From: SXXK01 sp046074645
GTDB lineage: Bacteria > Planctomycetota > Planctomycetia > Planctomycetales > Planctomycetaceae
NCBI GenBank assembly: GCA_046074645.1
Contig: JBJTOP010000093.1
Location: forward strand, 1-25,530
Length of the DNA: 25,530 nucleotides
Direction of reading: 5' to 3'
Shown here: one piece after another, positions 23,252 to 25,530 of the stretch
Layout: the number at the start of each line of letters is the position of its first letter
Position numbering within the stretch: position 1 is the stretch's first letter
Made by a program: the position numbers and the translations under genes
Notes under the pieces: model-generated
What the model saw: only the letters and a program-made list of their open reading frames with translations
Told to the model about the DNA's origin: nothing
Databases searched by the model: none

Positions 23252-24563
23252 GGCAGAGCTCCTTCCAGAGTCGTGGAAGGTGGGTGCCCAGCTGCTCGGT
23301 GCCGTGAATACGCTTCCAGGCACCAATCCCAGTGGTACCGCCAGACTGGTCGCCCGAGGAGACGCAAATGCCACGACCCTGAAGCCCGAAGGAACCTGAT
23401 AAAGCACCGCCGCGAGCAATCCCGGCGGGTGTGCTGATGAGAATCACGGCACCACAGCCCATCGCCACACGCTGCCCTGTGGTCCGATTCATCGACGGAT
23501 CAGGCTCGGCAGTGGACAAAGCGTCCATCAGCTGGCGAAAGGCAAGTCCCGATTCGCCGGCTTCAAATCGTTTGCTTCCCAGCAGAAGCTCCACTCGACC
23601 ATGCTGCTGATGCAGCGACTCGCAGATACTGGCAGCCACCCGAATCACCAGCTCCCACGTGCCGCCCCGGCACAACCCGCCGGACAGCTCGCCGGGATAA
23701 GTGTCGGCCGCTGCGTCCACACAAACTCGAACCACACTCCCAGCCGGTGACTGCCGCTCACTCACCACCAGTCGCTGCTGACGAGCCGTCTGAACCCAGT
23801 GAACCCGTCGCAGAGAATCACCCGCGCGGAACAGGCGAGTACCCAGCAGATCGCCAGTTTCACCCGCTGTGCGATCCGACATCACTTCTTCACGTCCGGC
23901 TTCGGCAGGAGCATCGGGCAGACCGGAAATCGGGACAGTGGCCGGCCAGACAATCGTTCGACCTTCCACCCGCACTGCACGACTGGAACGAAAAATGCCA
24001 AACGGGAATGCGGTTTCAAGCTGCGGAATCGCAAGTGGATAGCTGCCGTGGGATACCGGCGTCATTCGCCACACATACTCGACTTCCCTTCGCCCGGGAA
24101 TCCGCGCCAGAGCGACTCCGGAGGAGGCTTTGGGGTTCGTCGCAAGGTCCAGGTGATTCGTTGGAAAACCCCCGCTCAATGAAACGCCCCACGCCGGCCA
24201 GAAACGCCGATTGCGAATCCGCAGCCGTACACCCAGCGACTCACCCACCCGCCCACGGCTCTGATCCACGCTCACAACACAATCAAGTCCACGCATCGTG
24301 AGCCATGGCAGTGTCGCCGCAAGACCACCCAGAAGTACGAGCACTGCTGTCAGCAGCAAAGCCACTGGATTGATCAGCAGACCTACTGCAAGGGACAGTA
24401 CCGCGGCCAGCACCACACACCAGAATGGCTCCTTCATCCAGTACACCCAGCGATTCGCCCACGGACAAAAATCAGTTCGCAGCGCGCGGTCCAGTTGTCC
24501 TGCAGCGTGAGACACACGACTGCCGACGACCGCCGGAAGATCGTTCGAAAAAATGTCAGACAT
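23241..24563 (-). CDS. DUF58-domain protein
   Basis: A 440-aa protein with two adjacent transmembrane helices at ~46-66 and ~68-88. A beta-rich stretch follows (LDCVVSVDQSRGRVGESLGVRLRIRN), then the DUF58 signature at ~240-272: GTRLFRAGDSLRRVHWVQTARQQRLVVSE, corresponding to the family pattern Y..GD..R.I.W..sAr....v.E. After it, a vWA-like C-terminal domain has VRVCVDAAADTYPG at the MIDAS position; D-x-S-x-S is not preserved, so metal binding is doubtful. I start at ATG 24563 (MSDIFSNDLP); the frame continues to 24623 without a better site. DUF58 proteins are the usual partners of MoxR ATPases, and both are in this unit with the transglutaminase-fold protein between them, overlapping by 11 bp. 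It is probably the first gene of the tightly packed part of the operon. Confidence 0.88.
   Translation of the reverse strand: MSDIFSNDLPAVVGSRVSHAAGQLDRALRTDFCPWANRWVYWMKEPFWCVVLAAVLSLAVGLLINPVALLLTAVLVLLGGLAATLPWLTMRGLDCVVSVDQSRGRVGESLGVRLRIRNRRFWPAWGVSLSGGFPTNHLDLATNPKASSGVALARIPGRREVEYVWRMTPVSHGSYPLAIPQLETAFPFGIFRSSRAVRVEGRTIVWPATVPISGLPDAPAEAGREEVMSDRTAGETGDLLGTRLFRAGDSLRRVHWVQTARQQRLVVSERQSPAGSVVRVCVDAAADTYPGELSGGLCRGGTWELVIRVAASICESLHQQHGRVELLLGSKRFEAGESGLAFRQLMDALSTAEPDPSMNRTTGQRVAMGCGAVILISTPAGIARGGALSGSFGLQGRGICVSSGDQSGGTTGIGAWKRIHGTEQLGTHLPRLWKELCHVR
23259..23264 (-). promoter_or_regulatory. Shine-Dalgarno sequence fixing the transglutaminase-like start
   Basis: AAGGAG on the minus strand, 7 nt before ATG 23251 and inside the end of the DUF58 gene. 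It favours this start over the reading from 23419, which would lie largely within DUF58. Confidence 0.7.
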
Positions 24564-24690
24564 GGATCCCGAATTCCCGCGGATTCTGCATACGTCAGCA
24601 CAACAGCCACTCGTGATCAGCACCGCGAATCAGCGCGACAAAAAGCGCAGCGATGCGGGGATCACAGGGCACAGGGAAAACTCGACCGCG
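24564..24690. other. Intergenic gap before DUF58
   Basis: 127 bp between the Cys-rich gene and DUF58. A TTTTT run occurs on the minus strand near 24640, but without a matching GC stem before it, so I do not call a terminator. It may hold the promoter of the DUF58–MoxR operon; no convincing -35/-10 pair is visible. Confidence 0.35.
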
Positions 24691-25110
24691 TCACGCAAGT
24701 GGCGGACCGCGGGAAACCGCAGGTATTGATCGGGAATCCGCTGAAACCACCTCAGGGATCCGATTTACAGGCACACAGAATTCGACAGGGACCGCCTGGC
24801 AGGCTGATGGTGCCTGAGCGTTCCAGCAGAGAAACCAATCGCAGAGGCGACAGTTTTCGGCGTCGTGCGAAGACGACGGGGCCGGCTGCGAATCCGGATG
24901 TGGCACTGCTGCTGCACGACGAGATTCCGCACAGTGCACGCAGCCCTTGTGGGTGCCGCCGGATTCAATATCGCCCGCTTCCAGATCAGATGTGACTGTC
25001 TCTGTATGGCAACAAACACCAAGCCAGTCCGCCAGCGCGTGAGTCCCCGAATGTCCCAGCAACGCAAGGACACCCCAGATGGGCAGCATGAAAAGGCTGA
25101 CGAAACGCAT
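24691..25110 (-). CDS. Small Cys-rich protein with N-terminal signal or TM segment, unknown function
   Basis: A 139-aa protein. The start at ATG 25110 gives MRFVSLFMLPIWGVLALLG, a signal or membrane anchor; ATG 25158 and TTG 25188 are longer alternatives, and none has a clear ribosome-binding sequence. The mature part holds paired cysteines: CC in GVCCHTE, CxxC in GCVHCAE, and CxxC plus Cys in NCRLCDWFLCW, plus several His residues (HSGTHA, SHDAEN). The CxxC-x(n)-CxxC pattern with adjacent His could bind a metal or form disulfides. It resembles the short HxxxxCxxC secreted proteins (DUF2946-like) often found near metal genes, but I cannot confirm that. The C-terminal ~35 residues (PVEFCVPVNRIPEVV...) look disordered. 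Same strand as the DUF58–permease operon, 127 bp upstream of it, so possibly co-regulated. Confidence 0.6.
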   Translation of the reverse strand: MRFVSLFMLPIWGVLALLGHSGTHALADWLGVCCHTETVTSDLEAGDIESGGTHKGCVHCAESRRAAAVPHPDSQPAPSSSHDAENCRLCDWFLCWNAQAPSACQAVPVEFCVPVNRIPEVVSADSRSIPAVSRGPPLA

Positions 25111-25530
25111 CGTCCGGAATCTAACTGCTATGCAAGGCGAAGGAAAGACATCATCCATCTTCGCTGTCTCTACGTCGTTCCGCTTCAATAAACCGGATTA
25201 TTTCGGGGAAAATTTACGGAAATCGGGATGCCGCGGGAAATGCGGACGCCGCGGATTCTGTCCCAACACTCCGATCCTTCCAAAACATAGAGGATTTCAA
25301 GTTTTTCCATCGGGATTTTCGTGGATCAGCCACAGTTTCGACGGTAGCCTGCGTGTTCGAATTTTCAGTATGACCGGTGTACAGGTCGGACGGGACTCAG
25401 AGTTTGACCTGTTGAGAGATCCTGAAAAACAGAGAACGATTTTCGGGTCGCTGTGGGGAGACCCGCCACGCTCGCCACGTACGCAAATGCTTGCCACACC
25501 GGGCAGCTGTCGCGGTGGCATCCACCAGCA
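25111..25530. other. Upstream non-coding region with no confident gene
   Basis: About 420 bp. From 25189 to 25330 the sequence is richer in A/T than its surroundings, as expected for a promoter region of the leftward gene. A 6-bp inverted repeat CCGCGG occurs at 25231-25236 and 25249-25254 with a 12-nt spacer. On the plus strand, a frame from ATG 25370 stays open to the window edge (53 codons, MTGVQVGRDSEFDLLRDPEK); it could be the start of a gene but has no Shine-Dalgarno sequence and no recognisable motif. A short minus-strand frame at 25297-25521 is also unconvincing. Confidence 0.4.

Noticed and set aside
25297..25521. 74-aa minus-strand open frame at the right edge
   Set aside because: No motif, no ribosome-binding site and low-quality composition; an equally long open frame exists on the other strand.

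Overview
The window most resembles a planctomycete (phylum Planctomycetota, probably Planctomycetales). This rests on established family knowledge, not a search. The signs are several GYF_2 (DUF4339) domains, TolQ/ExbB-like channel subunits beside short single-pass proteins carrying the motif LLLDTICNTF, long Gln/Arg/Leu-rich coiled-coil proteins, a MoxR–DUF58–transglutaminase chain, and moderately high GC with weak Shine-Dalgarno use. I found no rRNA, tRNA, CRISPR array, insertion sequence or prophage.

Layout. (1) 1-9229, plus strand: a tightly packed seven-gene operon, cut by the left edge. It encodes a coiled-coil protein, a 987-aa single-pass coiled-coil protein, a double-GYF_2 membrane protein, a MotA/TolQ/ExbB-type channel subunit, a GYF_2–TM–vWA protein, and two ExbD/TolR-like single-pass subunits. 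Four of the junctions are stop/start overlaps. It looks like an undescribed ion-driven envelope machine and is the strongest candidate here for a new system. (2) 9262-12775, minus strand: a gamma-glutamyltranspeptidase followed 7 bp later by a GH3-type acyl-acid amido synthetase. (3) 13011-17686, plus strand: a secreted alpha/beta hydrolase, a two-component pair (sensor kinase without an extracytoplasmic domain plus an OmpR-type regulator, ATGA-coupled) and a large secreted protein of unknown function. (4) 17714-25110, minus strand: a small Cys-rich membrane or secreted protein, then DUF58, a transglutaminase-like membrane protein that lacks the catalytic Cys, MoxR ATPase, a His-rich lipoprotein and a DUF318/ArsP-type permease. 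The last five are overlapping or closely spaced. (5) 25111-25530: mostly non-coding upstream sequence.

How they may work together (inference): region 1 forms a membrane motor, with the channel protein as stator pentamer and the two ExbD-like proteins as a possible heterodimeric plug. The vWA domain and coiled-coil proteins would be effectors in the periplasm-like space, and the GYF_2 domains cytoplasmic adaptors for proline-rich peptides. In region 4 the MoxR/DUF58/transglutaminase-fold chaperone module is translationally coupled to a putative metal-binding lipoprotein and metal permease, which suggests a metal-linked envelope assembly or export function.
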